DNA of 64,000 nucleotides from Haloactinopolyspora alba (GCF_003014555.1 NZ_PYGE01000009.1:124001-188000), one strand, 5' to 3'; positions 49,693 to 59,089 are shown, numbered from the stretch's first letter. The notes: generated from the sequence alone by a model not told the origin. Numbers and translations are program-made.

Positions 49693-52600
49693 TCAGCCGA
49701 CGGCGAGGGCGAACAGGTGCATCCCGGTGACGCGGCCGGGACCGGTCGACCCGCCCGCCGGCAACGTCACCGCCTCGACGGTCTTGGCGGGGTCCAGCGG
49801 CGCCGAGGCGGCGAAGATGCGCACCGTGTGGTCGCGCTGGCCGCGCGGGCGTCCGCCGAGGCCCTGCGAGTTGACGTACGGCGTGGCGGCGACGATCTCG
49901 TTGGCGGGACCCGGCTCGTACCACCAGTCGTCGAGTGTCAGCGTGAACGTCGCGGTCGACCCGTCCGTGTAGTGCACGACGCCCGGCCCGGAGACCGAGC
50001 CGCTGCTGCTGGCGCCGAGCACGCCGAGCCGTTCACCGGCGCCGTCGACGAAGACCGTCTGCCCGGTGGCGACGATGTTGTCCGGCTGCCCGGGCGGCAC
50101 GTCCGGCCACGAGAAGTCGAGCCCGTCATGGCGCACGGTCGCGCCGGCGTCGAGCCCTTCCGCCGCGAGCGCCTGCCGCGAGTAGCTGTTGCCGACACCG
50201 TCCAGGTTGCCCTGGTCGACGTCGTCGTCGCTGCTCGTGCCGGTGTTGTTGCGCGCCGCGGCGACGGTCGACGCGATGACGACGCTCGCGGCCGAGCTGA
50301 CCGACGTCCGGCTGGTGCGCAGCGTGAACGTCGCTCTGGTGTCGACGACGGCGTTGCCGGGCGCGGCGTCGGCGGGCACGTCCACCTCCCAGCGCACCGT
50401 CGCGCTCTGTCCCGGCTGCAGGGCGGCGATCGTGGTCGGTGTGGCCGGGCGGGCCGTCCAGCCGTGCGGCACGGCGACGGAGACGTCCACGTCACGCAAC
50501 GCCGGCTGTTCCTTGTTCGTCACCCGCGCGGTGACGGTCGTCGTGCGGCCGGGGACGATCAGCGCCCGCTCCGCGTGCGTGCCGACGGAGACCGCGGGCG
50601 GGGGCGGCCCGCCCGGAGGGACGTTTCGGGTGTGGATGGTGACCTGGTCGCTGCCCAGCTCGGGGTGGGTCACGGTGACGGTGACCGGCCCGGGCGTGTT
50701 GCGGCGCGAGCGGACCCACACTGCTCCGACGCCACCGCTGTCGCCGAACGCGAACGGCGACTCGCCCACGAGGTCGGCCGGCCCGTCGACCTCGATGCCG
50801 ACTTCGCCCTGCACGTACGGGCGGGTCGCACCGTGCCGGTCGAGGACCTCGAACGAGATCCGGGTCGCGTCCGTGCCGTCGGCGTCCAGTTCGGCGTCGT
50901 CGGCGCGGACGGTCAGCGCGTCCCCGCTCGGATCGGCGGAGAACGAGCGGGACAGGACCAGCTCGTCCCCGACGTAGCCGTCGATGCGCAGCTCGGGAAG
51001 CGCGCTGCCGTCGACGGTGAGGTCGACCAGGAACGGCGGATGCGCCAGATGCGGGAAGCGCTCACGGTCGGGCTGCGCGGTCGCGTGGTGCTCGCCGCCG
51101 ACGAACAGCTCCAGCCGGTCGCAGTTGGAGCAGACGACGGCGTCGGCGCCGGGCCCGTCCGGTGGCGACTGCGGGCCGAAGTCCCACGTGAACGCGGGAA
51201 CGATGACCGGGCGCACCTGCGGGTCGACCTGGGAGCGGTAGAACGCGGCCCCCGGCTTGGGGAAGCGGAACAGGTCGACGACACCGGGCGTCTTGATGCC
51301 CTGGTGCTGGTTGCCCGTCCCCGAGGGGTAGTCGAATCCGCACCAGGCGATCAGCCCGCAATACCGCTCGTCGGAGGCGGCGATGTCGTGCACGTACGCG
51401 TGTGACACGGCCTGGTCCTGCTGAACCGCGACCGGGTCGGTGCGGCGGTAGAAGCGCGCGCCTCCGCTGAGGGTGCCGACCGCCTCGGTGACCAGGTACG
51501 GACGGTCCGTCCGCGGTGGTTGCAGCGAGGCGTGACCGTCGTGCCGACGGTAGTCGTTGTACGAGAACACGTCCTGGACGAACTCCGTGCTGCCGTGCCG
51601 GAACGCGATCATCGAGCCGGTGGTGGGCCGCGAGTCGTCCAGCGAGTGCGCGAGATCGCGGGTGGAGCCGTAGAAGTCGGCGTGGTCGCGGGTCTCGTTC
51701 AGCCGCGCACCCCAGATGATCACGGACGGGTGGTTGCGGTCGCGCACCACCATGTCGTGCACGTCGCGGTAGGCGAGCTCGCGCCAGGACTCGTCACCGA
51801 GGTACTGCCACCCGGGAACCTCGTCGAAGACCAGCAGGCCCAGCTCGTCGCAGGCATCCAGGAACGCCTCTGCCTGCGGATAGTGCGAGCACCGGACGAT
51901 CGTGCAGTTCAGTTCGTTGCGCAGCATCTCCGCGTCCTTGCGCTGGACGCGGTCGGGCATCGAGCCACCAGCGAACGGATAGAACTGGTGCCGGTTGAGC
52001 CCGAACAGCTGGTGCCGCCGCCCGTTCAGCAGGAACCCCTGACCGGTGAACTCGGCCTGGCGCAGGCCGATCCGGCGGGTGTGGTCGTGCACCGCGCGCT
52101 CGTCGACGACCAGCGTGGCCACGACCGTGTACAGGTACGGGTCGTCCACGTCCCACAGCCGGACGTCACCCAGACCGGTCAGCGACGCGCGCACCACGTT
52201 GCTGCCGGCCTCGCTGATGTCGGCGTCGACGCTCGTCGTGGCCACCTGGCGGTCGCCGTCCAGGAGCGCGATCTCGACACGGACCGGTCGATCGGGCACC
52301 GACGCGGCGTCGACGGTGCACTCCACGTCCACCCGCGGGGTGTCGGAAAGCACGTCCACCGGCTTGGCGAACACGTCGGCCAGGAACGTGTGCGGAACGG
52401 CGCGCAGGCTCACCGAGCGGTAGAGACCGCCGGGCTGCCAGAAGTCGACCGCGGTGGGCGAGCCGTCCGGGACGTTCGGCGGGACATCGAGATTGAACCG
52501 GGAGTCGAGCTCGACAGCCAGGACGTTGTCGCGGTCGCGCACATGGTCGGTGAGCTCGACCCCGAAGGGCAGGTAGCCGCCGAGGTGCTCACCGACGGGT

Positions 52601-53028
52601 TCACCGTTGATGCTGACGGTCGCGCCGGTGAGCGCGCCGTCGAAGTCGGCGAACAGCCGGAGTCCGTTCAGTTGCGGGTCGACGTCGAAGTGTTTGCGGT
52701 AGGACCAGGTGCGTTGCCACGTCGTTGGGTCCCACTGTCGCCAGGACAGCTCTGTGACCGTGTGTGGCAGCGTGACCAGGGTGAATGACTGGTCGCCCTG
52801 GTCGCCGAGGCTCATCGGGGCGAACAGCCAGTCCTCGTTCAGCGGCAGCGTGCGTGCCGCGGGGCCGCGTGTGGTGTCCGCGGTCCGCGTCGTGGCCGCT
52901 GCTCCGGCGGCGCCGATGCCGCCGTGGCCCAGTACGGCCAGGCCGCCCGCGCCCACCATGCCCGCCATGCCCGTCTTCAGTAGTCGTCGTCGTGAGATGC
53001 CGTCGTGCGCTCCGGACTCCGGGTGCAT
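49693..53028 (-). CDS. Tat-exported glycoside hydrolase family 2 (beta-galactosidase-like)
   Basis: The 1111-residue protein begins with a twin-arginine signal (SRRRLLKTGMAGMVGAGGLAVLG). The ATG at 53028 has AGGAGG upstream on this strand. GH2 domains follow: sugar-binding (LPLNEDWLFAPMSLGDQGDQSFTLVTLPHTV), an immunoglobulin-like domain, then a TIM barrel with HYPQAEAFLDACDELGLLVFDEVPGWQ and the acid/base Glu in WGARLNE (E445). The likely nucleophile is in YLVTEAVG (E515). The C-terminal half holds Ig-like and NEW3-type beta domains. It would remove a beta-linked sugar outside the cell; the exact linkage is unknown. The gene stands alone. Confidence 0.9.
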   Translation of the reverse strand: MHPESGAHDGISRRRLLKTGMAGMVGAGGLAVLGHGGIGAAGAAATTRTADTTRGPAARTLPLNEDWLFAPMSLGDQGDQSFTLVTLPHTVTELSWRQWDPTTWQRTWSYRKHFDVDPQLNGLRLFADFDGALTGATVSINGEPVGEHLGGYLPFGVELTDHVRDRDNVLAVELDSRFNLDVPPNVPDGSPTAVDFWQPGGLYRSVSLRAVPHTFLADVFAKPVDVLSDTPRVDVECTVDAASVPDRPVRVEIALLDGDRQVATTSVDADISEAGSNVVRASLTGLGDVRLWDVDDPYLYTVVATLVVDERAVHDHTRRIGLRQAEFTGQGFLLNGRRHQLFGLNRHQFYPFAGGSMPDRVQRKDAEMLRNELNCTIVRCSHYPQAEAFLDACDELGLLVFDEVPGWQYLGDESWRELAYRDVHDMVVRDRNHPSVIIWGARLNETRDHADFYGSTRDLAHSLDDSRPTTGSMIAFRHGSTEFVQDVFSYNDYRRHDGHASLQPPRTDRPYLVTEAVGTLSGGARFYRRTDPVAVQQDQAVSHAYVHDIAASDERYCGLIAWCGFDYPSGTGNQHQGIKTPGVVDLFRFPKPGAAFYRSQVDPQVRPVIVPAFTWDFGPQSPPDGPGADAVVCSNCDRLELFVGGEHHATAQPDRERFPHLAHPPFLVDLTVDGSALPELRIDGYVGDELVLSRSFSADPSGDALTVRADDAELDADGTDATRISFEVLDRHGATRPYVQGEVGIEVDGPADLVGESPFAFGDSGGVGAVWVRSRRNTPGPVTVTVTHPELGSDQVTIHTRNVPPGGPPPPAVSVGTHAERALIVPGRTTTVTARVTNKEQPALRDVDVSVAVPHGWTARPATPTTIAALQPGQSATVRWEVDVPADAAPGNAVVDTRATFTLRTSRTSVSSAASVVIASTVAAARNNTGTSSDDDVDQGNLDGVGNSYSRQALAAEGLDAGATVRHDGLDFSWPDVPPGQPDNIVATGQTVFVDGAGERLGVLGASSSGSVSGPGVVHYTDGSTATFTLTLDDWWYEPGPANEIVAATPYVNSQGLGGRPRGQRDHTVRIFAASAPLDPAKTVEAVTLPAGGSTGPGRVTGMHLFALAVG

Positions 53029-53203
53029 CCGTGACCTCCTCGTCGTCGAGTCAAGGTGAGTTGACTTCAGACCCTTGACGTCTGACCACTGTTCTTATCG
53101 GCAGCGGGGCGGGCTGTCAACGGGGCGATCAAGACAAACCGCCCTGCCCCTGGCGCCGGTGGGCGCGTCTCGACGCGAGGTGGTGGGCGGCGACGAAACC
53201 GGG

Positions 53204-53536
53204 CTACGTGCAGGTGCAGCCTTCCGGGCCGCAGCATGTGGGGTCGACGAACAGCACGACCCGCAGCAGCTCGCTCAGGGCGGGCGCCAGGTGCGGGTCG
53301 GCCAGCCGGTACCACGTGTGCCGGCCCTCGCGCTCGGTCGCGACGAGCCCGCATCCGCGCAGGCAGGCGAGCTGATTGGACATCACCTGGCGGGAGACGC
53401 CCAGGGCGTCGGCCAGGTCCGAGGGGTAGGCGGGTGCCTCGCGCAGCGCCAGCAGGATCCGCGTGCGGGTCTCGTCCGAGAGGGCGTAGCCGAGGCGGGC
53501 CACGGCTTCGGTGTGCGACATCGTCACGGTGTTCAC
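53204..53536 (-). CDS. ArsR-family metal sensor with Cys-rich tail (CmtR-like)
   Basis: The 110-residue protein has the ArsR core ARLGYALSDETRTRILLALREAPAYPSDLADALGVSRQVMSNQLACLRGCGLVATEREGRHTWYRLADPHLAPAL. The end FVDPTCCGPEGCTCT holds four cysteines close together, and two more lie in LACLRGCG. Cysteines in the recognition-helix region plus a C-terminal cluster are what cadmium/lead sensors of the CmtR type use. No efflux pump is next to it. The GATACA palindrome (53546-53565) sits 10 bases before its start. Confidence 0.9.
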   Translation of the reverse strand: MNTVTMSHTEAVARLGYALSDETRTRILLALREAPAYPSDLADALGVSRQVMSNQLACLRGCGLVATEREGRHTWYRLADPHLAPALSELLRVVLFVDPTCCGPEGCTCT

Positions 53537-53545
53537 AACCGCAAC

Positions 53546-53565
53546 GATACATGGTTCCCTGTATC
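53546..53565. promoter_or_regulatory. Operator-like palindrome before the ArsR gene
   Basis: GATACA (53546-53551) and TGTATC (53560-53565) form a perfect repeat with an 8-base spacer that itself contains GG..CC. It is AT-rich against a GC-rich background and close to the ArsR start at 53536, so self-repression is likely. Confidence 0.6.
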
Positions 53566-53658
53566 AGTATCCGTAGGTCGGCCGTGGTCCGGCGCCCCCG
53601 GTGCCGCGCCGGTCACGGCCACCGCCCGGTGGGCGCTCGCGTGGTGGACACTGGGGCG

Positions 53659-54699
53659 ATGAGCGCGGACACCTCGCCCGCCGCCGTCCTCCGGCGCATC
53701 GCGTACCTGCTCGAGCGCGCCCACGAACCGACGTACCGCGTCCGTGCGTTCCGGCAGGCCGCGGCGAGCGTCGACGCCCTCGGCCCGGACGAGCTCGCGG
53801 CCCGCGCGCAGGCGGGGACGCTGACCGAACTGCGCGGCATCGGCAAGGTGACGGCCCAGGTCGTCTCGGAGGCGCTCGCGGGCGAGACGCCGGTGTACCT
53901 GCGCCGCCTCGAGGCCACCGGCGGCGTGCCCGTCGCCGAGGGCGGCGCCGAGATCGCCGCCGCGCTGCGCGGCGATCTGCACACCCATTCGGACTGGTCC
54001 GACGGCGGCAGCCCGATCCCGGAGATGCGGGCCGCGGCCGCTGGGCTCGGGCACGAGTACGTCGCCCTGACCGATCACTCGCCGCGACTGACCGTGGCCA
54101 ACGGACTGTCGGCGGAACGGCTGCACGCTCAGCTCGACGTCGTGGCCGAGTTGAACGCGCGTGCCGACGGCCCACGGGTGCTGACAGGAATCGAGGTGGA
54201 CGTCAACGAGGACGGCTCGCTGGACCAGTCCGACGACGTGCTGGAGCGGCTCGACGTCGTGGTGGCCAGCGTCCACTCGAAACTGCGGATGCCGTCCGAC
54301 GACATGACGCGCCGGATGGTCACCGCGATCGCTCATCCGCAGGTCGACGTCCTCGGCCACTGCACCGGCCGGCTGGTCACGGGCGCGCGCGGCACCCGGC
54401 CGGAGTCCACGTTCGACGCGGAGATCGTCTTCGCCGCGTGCGTCCGGTTCGACGTGGCCGTGGAGATCAACTCGCGCCCCGAACGGCTGGACCCGCCGAA
54501 GCGGCTGCTGCGGCTGGCGGTCGAGGCGGGGTGCCGCTTCAGCATCGACACCGACGCGCACGCGCCCGGCCAGCTGGACTGGTTGCCCTACGGCTGCGAA
54601 CGGGCCGCGGCCTGCGGCGTGCCGGTCGACGCGATCGTCAACACCTGGCCGGTCGAGGACCTGCTCGACTGGACTCGCGGGCCCGCTCGGGCCTCGTGA
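53659..54699 (+). CDS. PHP-domain phosphoesterase with helix-hairpin-helix start
   Basis: ATG 53659 opens a 346-residue protein. The first 90 residues are an HHH-type DNA-binding region (ILLERAHEPTYRVRAFRQAAASVDAL-like helices and LRGIGKVTAQVVSEAL). The PHP domain begins with the metal motif DLHTHSDWSDGG and continues with ALTDHS, IEVDVNEDGSLD, VVASVHS, HPQVDVLGHCTGR and SIDTDAHAP. It resembles the C-terminal part of PolX DNA polymerases without the polymerase domain. It may trim DNA ends or act as a histidinol-phosphatase-like phosphoesterase. Confidence 0.9.
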   Translation: MSADTSPAAVLRRIAYLLERAHEPTYRVRAFRQAAASVDALGPDELAARAQAGTLTELRGIGKVTAQVVSEALAGETPVYLRRLEATGGVPVAEGGAEIAAALRGDLHTHSDWSDGGSPIPEMRAAAAGLGHEYVALTDHSPRLTVANGLSAERLHAQLDVVAELNARADGPRVLTGIEVDVNEDGSLDQSDDVLERLDVVVASVHSKLRMPSDDMTRRMVTAIAHPQVDVLGHCTGRLVTGARGTRPESTFDAEIVFAACVRFDVAVEINSRPERLDPPKRLLRLAVEAGCRFSIDTDAHAPGQLDWLPYGCERAAACGVPVDAIVNTWPVEDLLDWTRGPARAS

Positions 54700-54715
54700 T
54701 CCCGCGCTGGCCCGA

Positions 54716-54991
54716 TCATGGGCTCGGCTCGCCACGTTGCCGCCCGCGCTCGATCTCGTCCGCCAGTTCGGCGAGGACAGCGGCCACCGCACGGGCCTCG
54801 GACGGGTCGAGGCCCGGGAGCCTGCGGCCGGTGGCGCTGCGGCCGAGTGACACCACGACGGTCGGGCTCCGGCCGCCCTCGATCCAGGTCGCGCCCGCGC
54901 CGGGCAGGCGTCGTACGTCACCCAGGCACGTGCCGTTGGGGTCGTGCTCGGCGCACCACGGGTCGTGCCCGGGGGCGTGGTCTTCGGTCAC
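54716..54991 (-). CDS. Small protein, DUF6907-like
   Basis: The 91-residue protein reads TEDHAPGHDPWCAEHDPNGTCLGDVRRLPGAGATWIEGG, followed by PTVVVSLGRSATGRRLPGLDPSEARAVAAVLAELADEIERG. The cysteine/His start, the 'CLG' and the 'L-x-P-x-E-A-R-A-x-A-x-x-L' helix recall DUF6907-type actinobacterial proteins. Function unknown. It is convergent with the PHP gene. Confidence 0.6.
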   Translation of the reverse strand: MTEDHAPGHDPWCAEHDPNGTCLGDVRRLPGAGATWIEGGRSPTVVVSLGRSATGRRLPGLDPSEARAVAAVLAELADEIERGRQRGEPSP

Positions 54992-55457
54992 GGCGACTAC
55001 CTCCTGACGTCATCGCGGAGCGACAGTTCCCTACGAGCCGGCTGTTCGGGCTGGTCGGGGCGAGCGGGCCGGGTGCCGACGACGGTGGCGCGTGCCGCGC
55101 ACCGGCCTCGACGGGACTCCGTCGGCTCCCGCCGTGCCGTCACCTGTTTCAGTGCGGTACGGCGCGGAGGAAGACGAGACACGGCACCACGCCGACCGGG
55201 CGTGACCCGGAGCGGCGGATGCCGACCTCACAAGACGCGACGCGAGCCACCGTCGTCCGGCGCTCGCGTCACACCAAAGAGTTACACCGGTGTGCTTCGC
55301 CGTCAACGAGCAACCGGGCCGGGCGTCGTCGGCCGGTGTCGCGGGCCGGTCTTGCGGGCTGAGGTCGCGCCGGACGTGCGGGCTGACGTCGCGCCGGGCA
55401 CGGTGTCGCCACGGCCCGGCCTCCGGACCGGACGCGGTGCCGATAGGGTCGGTGTCC
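54992..55457. other. Intergenic region with a 24-bp tandem repeat
   Basis: No convincing gene is seen in 466 bases. Two near-identical copies of a 24-base unit (55353-55376 and 55377-55400, about two differences in the first 21 bases) lie 57 bases before the Nif3 start. The promoter of the Nif3 operon should be here, but no clear -35/-10 boxes or dyads can be named. Confidence 0.4.
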
Positions 55458-56345
55458 ATGCCCGCACTCGCCGACGTCGTCGCGGTCCTCGAGCGGCACT
55501 ATCCGCCACGTCTGGCCGAGTCGTGGGACGCGGTCGGGCTGGTGTGCGGAGACCCGGGAGCGGACGTGCGCCGTGTGCTGTTCGCCGTCGACCCGGTGCA
55601 GTCCGTGGTCGACGAGGCGCTCGAGACCGGCGCGGACCTGATCGTCACGCATCACCCGCTGTTCCTGCGTCCGGTCCACGGTGTCGCGGCGACGACGCCG
55701 AAGGGCCGGCTGGTGCACCGCCTCGTCACCGGCGGCGTCGCCCTGTACACGGCGCACACGAACGCCGACAAGGCCGTGCCGGGCGTCAACGACGCGCTGG
55801 CCGACGCGCTGGGGCTGGGCGTCGTGGGCCCGCTGGCGCCGGACCGGCCCGACCATGGCCCGGATCATGCGGCGGACGGGGCGGTGGGGCTCGAAGGGCT
55901 CGGCCGGATCGGCACGCTTCCCGCTCCGGAGACGCTGAGTGCGTTCGTCCGCCGAGTCGCCCGGGCGTTGCCGCCCACCGCGTCCGGGGTGCGGACCAGC
56001 GGCGATCCCGGCGCGACCGTGCGTACCGTCGCGGTGTGCGGGGGAGCGGGCGACGCCCTGCTCGAGACGGCGCGGTCGGCGGGCGTCGACGCGTACGTCA
56101 CCGCTGATCTGCGCCACCACCCGTCGTCGGAGTCCGACGAGGCCGAAGGGCCGGCGTTGGTCGACGTCGCGCACTGGGCGAGCGAGTGGCCGTGGCTGGC
56201 CCCCGCGGCCCGCCGGCTCGTCGCGGGGTTGTCGGAGCAGGGACCTACGGTGGAGACTCACATCTCCGACACACCGACGGATCCGTGGACCGTGCACCAG
56301 CCGTCCCGCGAGTCTGGTGCGACCGATGAAGGGAGCCCCTCCTGA
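55458..56345 (+). CDS. Nif3-like dinuclear metal-centre protein
   Basis: ATG 55458 is chosen; the sequence before it in frame is Arg-rich. The 295-residue protein reads ALADVVAVLERHYPPRLAESWDAVGLVCGDPGADVRRVLFAVDPVQSVVDEAL, with the metal site in LIVTHHPLFLRPVHGV, VALYTAHTNADKAVPGVNDALADALGL and, at the end, DAYVTADLRHH and ALVDVAHWASEWP. This is the NIF3/YbgI GTP-cyclohydrolase-like family; the real reaction is not settled. Gene order with the next two genes matches the mycobacterial Rv2230c-Rv2229c-Rv2228c block. Confidence 0.93.
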   Translation: MPALADVVAVLERHYPPRLAESWDAVGLVCGDPGADVRRVLFAVDPVQSVVDEALETGADLIVTHHPLFLRPVHGVAATTPKGRLVHRLVTGGVALYTAHTNADKAVPGVNDALADALGLGVVGPLAPDRPDHGPDHAADGAVGLEGLGRIGTLPAPETLSAFVRRVARALPPTASGVRTSGDPGATVRTVAVCGGAGDALLETARSAGVDAYVTADLRHHPSSESDEAEGPALVDVAHWASEWPWLAPAARRLVAGLSEQGPTVETHISDTPTDPWTVHQPSRESGATDEGSPS

Positions 56346-57085
56346 ACGCTGATCCCGCCGCCCAGCTGCGGCTGCTCGACCTCCAGGCCGCCGACAGCAA
56401 GCTCGACCACCTCGCGCACCGCCGGTCGACGTTGCCCGAGGCCGCCGAGCTCGAGTCGCTGGCCGCCGAGCACGCCCGCCTGCGCGATGCCGAGGTCGTG
56501 GCCAGTACGACCGTCAGTGATCTCGAGCGCGAACAGAAGCGCGCCGACACCGACGTCGAGCAGGTCCGCACCCGCAAGGCGCGTGACCAGAAGCGTCTCG
56601 ACGACGGACAGGTCGCCTCGCCCAAGGAGCTCGAGAACCTGCAGAGCGAGATCGCCTCGCTCGAGCGCCGCCAGAGCGTGCTCGAGGACACCGAGCTCGA
56701 GGTCATGGAAAGGCTCGAGCAGGCGCAGCGCGAGGCCGAGTCGACGGCCTCCGAACGCGAGAGCGTGGGCCGCAAGGCGCAAGAGGTGCAGGCCGCCCGC
56801 GACGCCGCCTGGGCCGAGATCGACCAGGAGGCCGCGTCGGTGCGCGACGAGCGCGCCGCCATCGCCGCCGAGATGCCGGACGAGCTGCTGTCGCTGTACG
56901 AGAAGATCCGCTCCGAGCGTGACGGCGTCGGCGCCGCCGCGTTGCACCAGAAGCGCTGCGAGGGCTGCCGCCTCCAGCTCGACGCCGCGGAGCTCAACCA
57001 CATCCGCGGGCTGGCGCCCGAGGTCGTCGTCCGGCACGAGGAGTGCCGCCGCATCCTGGTGCGCACCGCCGAGTCGGGGGTGTGA
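56342..57085 (+). CDS. Coiled-coil protein with C4 zinc ribbon, probable CTG start
   Basis: The protein frame continues upstream of any ATG, GTG or suitable TTG: NADPAAQLRLLDLQAADSKLDHLAHRRSTLP is conserved-looking sequence directly after CTG 56342. CTG overlaps the Nif3 stop as CTGA, with GAAGGGAG at the right distance, so CTG is the likely start. The 247-residue product is a long coiled coil rich in Glu, Arg and Gln, followed by a C4-type zinc ribbon (CEGCRLQLDAAELN...HEECRRILV, with C-x2-C and a third Cys in this reading). It overlaps the next gene by four bases. Its role is unknown. Confidence 0.85.
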   Translation: MNADPAAQLRLLDLQAADSKLDHLAHRRSTLPEAAELESLAAEHARLRDAEVVASTTVSDLEREQKRADTDVEQVRTRKARDQKRLDDGQVASPKELENLQSEIASLERRQSVLEDTELEVMERLEQAQREAESTASERESVGRKAQEVQAARDAAWAEIDQEAASVRDERAAIAAEMPDELLSLYEKIRSERDGVGAAALHQKRCEGCRLQLDAAELNHIRGLAPEVVVRHEECRRILVRTAESGV

Positions 57086-58197
57086 CCGTGCGCCGACTCG
57101 TCGTCGAGGCCGATGGCGGTTCCCGCGGCAACCCGGGGCCGGCTGCCTACGGCGCACTCGTCCGCGACGCCGACACCGGCGAGGTGCTGGCCGAGGTCGC
57201 CGAAGCCATCGGGGTGGCGACGAACAACGTCGCGGAGTACCGCGGCGTGCTCGCCGGCCTGCGCGCCGCGCACGACATCGCCCCGGACGCCCTGGTCGAG
57301 GCCCGCCTCGACTCCAAGCTCGTCGTCGAGCAGATGTCCGGCCGGTGGAAGATCAAGAACCCCGACCTGCGTCCGCTGGCGCTCGAGGCCCAGCGCGTCT
57401 ACCCGCCGGCGAGCGTCACCTACACGTGGGTCCCGCGCGAACGGAACAAGCACGCGGACGAGTTGGTGAACCAGGCTCTGGACGGCAAGCCCGTCGGCGT
57501 GGCGTCGATCGTCGCGGCCGGCGACGAGGACGCCGCGAGCGAGCCCGCTGGGGTCGCGGCGCAGGTGGCGTCGTGGAGCCCGGAGCTGGCCACACCCACC
57601 ACCCTCATCCTCGTCCGGCACGGCCAGACCCCGATGACCGCTGCGCGCCGGTTCAGCGGCAGCAGCGTCGAGGGCCCGCCGCTGGACGAGACCGGCCGGG
57701 CGCAGGCACAGCGGGCCGCGCAGATGCTCGCGCCCTCCGGTGCGGTCGCGGTGGTGGCGTCACCCATGCTGCGCACCCGGCAGACCGCCGAGGCCGTCGC
57801 CGAGGGCCTTGGCGTCGAGGTCCGGGTGGACGACGGCTGGCGTGAGGTCGACTTCGGCGAGTGGGAAGGGCTCACGCTGCAAGAGATCACCGAGCGGTAC
57901 CCGGAGCAGGTCGCCGAGTGGTACGGCTCGTCCAGCGTCCGTCCGCCCGGTGGCGAGACCCTCGACGAGGTGGCGCGGCGGGTGGCGCTGGCGCGGGACA
58001 AGACCGTCGCCCGCCATCCGGGTCAGGCCGTCGTCGTCGTGACGCACTCCATGCCGGTCCGGTCGATGATGCGGATGGTGCTGGATGCGCCTCCGGAGGC
58101 GATGTACCGCTTGCAACCGGCGACCGGGTCGGTCACCGAGCTCCAGATCTACCCGGACGGCAACACCGTGATCAGCGGGTTCGGTCAGCGCCCGTAG
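57082..58197 (+). CDS. Bifunctional RNase HI / histidine phosphatase
   Basis: GTG 57082 overlaps the upstream TGA. The first 130 residues are RNase HI: LVVEADGGSRGNPGPAAYGALV (first Asp), VAEYRGVLAGLRAA (Glu), ARLDSKLVVEQMSGRWKIKNPDL (Asp) and RERNKHADELVNQAL. From about residue 170 a histidine phosphatase follows: LILVRHGQTPMTAARRFSGSS, ASPMLRTRQTAEAVAEGLG, WREVDFGEWEGLTLQEI and VVVVTHSMPVRSMM. This is the mycobacterial Rv2228c architecture, in which the phosphatase domain acts on alpha-ribazole phosphate-like substrates. Confidence 0.95.
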   Translation: MTVRRLVVEADGGSRGNPGPAAYGALVRDADTGEVLAEVAEAIGVATNNVAEYRGVLAGLRAAHDIAPDALVEARLDSKLVVEQMSGRWKIKNPDLRPLALEAQRVYPPASVTYTWVPRERNKHADELVNQALDGKPVGVASIVAAGDEDAASEPAGVAAQVASWSPELATPTTLILVRHGQTPMTAARRFSGSSVEGPPLDETGRAQAQRAAQMLAPSGAVAVVASPMLRTRQTAEAVAEGLGVEVRVDDGWREVDFGEWEGLTLQEITERYPEQVAEWYGSSSVRPPGGETLDEVARRVALARDKTVARHPGQAVVVVTHSMPVRSMMRMVLDAPPEAMYRLQPATGSVTELQIYPDGNTVISGFGQRP

Positions 58198-58204
58198 AGG
58201 GGTG

Positions 58205-58996
58205 TCAGCGGGCGGGCACGTGGCGGACGATCACGTCGACCGTCGTCGGGGTGGTGGGCCGCGGGCCGGGCGTCGACTCGACCGACCAGCCGTCGGCCGA
58301 GAGCAACTCGGCCAGCTCCCGCGGCGTCGCCGGGTCGTTGTCCAGCTCGAGCAGCCGGCGGGCGATATGGCCCTTGGTGGCCTTGTTGTGGTGGCTGACG
58401 ACGGTGCGCTTGCCGTCGTGCTCGTGCAGGACGCGCACGGCTGCGGTGCGGGACGCGGCGTCCACATCGGGGCGCCAGAAGCCGGCGTAGGTGCTGGAAC
58501 GCAGATCCACGATCAGGCCGTCGTCGGTCGGCGGCAGTGCGGTGCGCAGCACGGAGCGCCAGAACGTCGAGACCTTGCCCACGCCGGGCAGGGTGACGTC
58601 ACCGCCGAGCCGGTAGGCGGGGATGGTGTCGGACGGGCGCAGCGCTCCCCAGAGTGCGCTCATCAGCACGAGCGCCGAGTCGGCACGCGCCGCGGCGGCA
58701 CCGCCGAGCTCGGCCAGCCCGAGTGCGTCGTGCAGTACACCGGAATAGATCAGCCGTGCGGGTGCGGCCGGGGCATGCGGAAGCGCGCCGTTGCGGGCGA
58801 CGTCGTCGGCCTGCTGCGGGCCGAGGCCCAGGGTGCGTACCGCCGCGTCCGGCTGCTCGCGGCACAGCCGGACCAGCGCGGCCATCATGTCGACACGGTC
58901 GCCGGTCAGCTGCGGGAACGACAGCGCGTCCAGATCGACGGGTGCGCCACTCGTCGGCGCCGTCTTCCCCTCTGACGGCGGGAGCAGGATCAGCAC
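58205..58996 (-). CDS. yaaA: YaaA-family peroxide stress protein
   Basis: GTG 58996 is chosen because the protein then begins LILLPPSEGKTAPTSGAPVDLDALSFPQL, the standard YaaA opening. The 263-residue product continues LIYSGVLHDALGLAELGGAAAARADSALVLMSALWGALRPSDTIPAYRLGGDVTLPGVGKVSTFWRSVL. YaaA binds DNA and lowers free iron after hydrogen peroxide stress in E. coli. Length agrees with the family. It is convergent with the RNase H gene, only 7 bases away. Confidence 0.93.
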   Translation of the reverse strand: MLILLPPSEGKTAPTSGAPVDLDALSFPQLTGDRVDMMAALVRLCREQPDAAVRTLGLGPQQADDVARNGALPHAPAAPARLIYSGVLHDALGLAELGGAAAARADSALVLMSALWGALRPSDTIPAYRLGGDVTLPGVGKVSTFWRSVLRTALPPTDDGLIVDLRSSTYAGFWRPDVDAASRTAAVRVLHEHDGKRTVVSHHNKATKGHIARRLLELDNDPATPRELAELLSADGWSVESTPGPRPTTPTTVDVIVRHVPAR

Positions 58997-59089
58997 GACG
59001 GCCAGGGTACGTGGCCGTGCCGGCACGGCCACCGCGTGGTGCGCCGGTGAGCGTCCGGAGCGTTCACGGCTGTCTTGTAGCGTTCCGGC

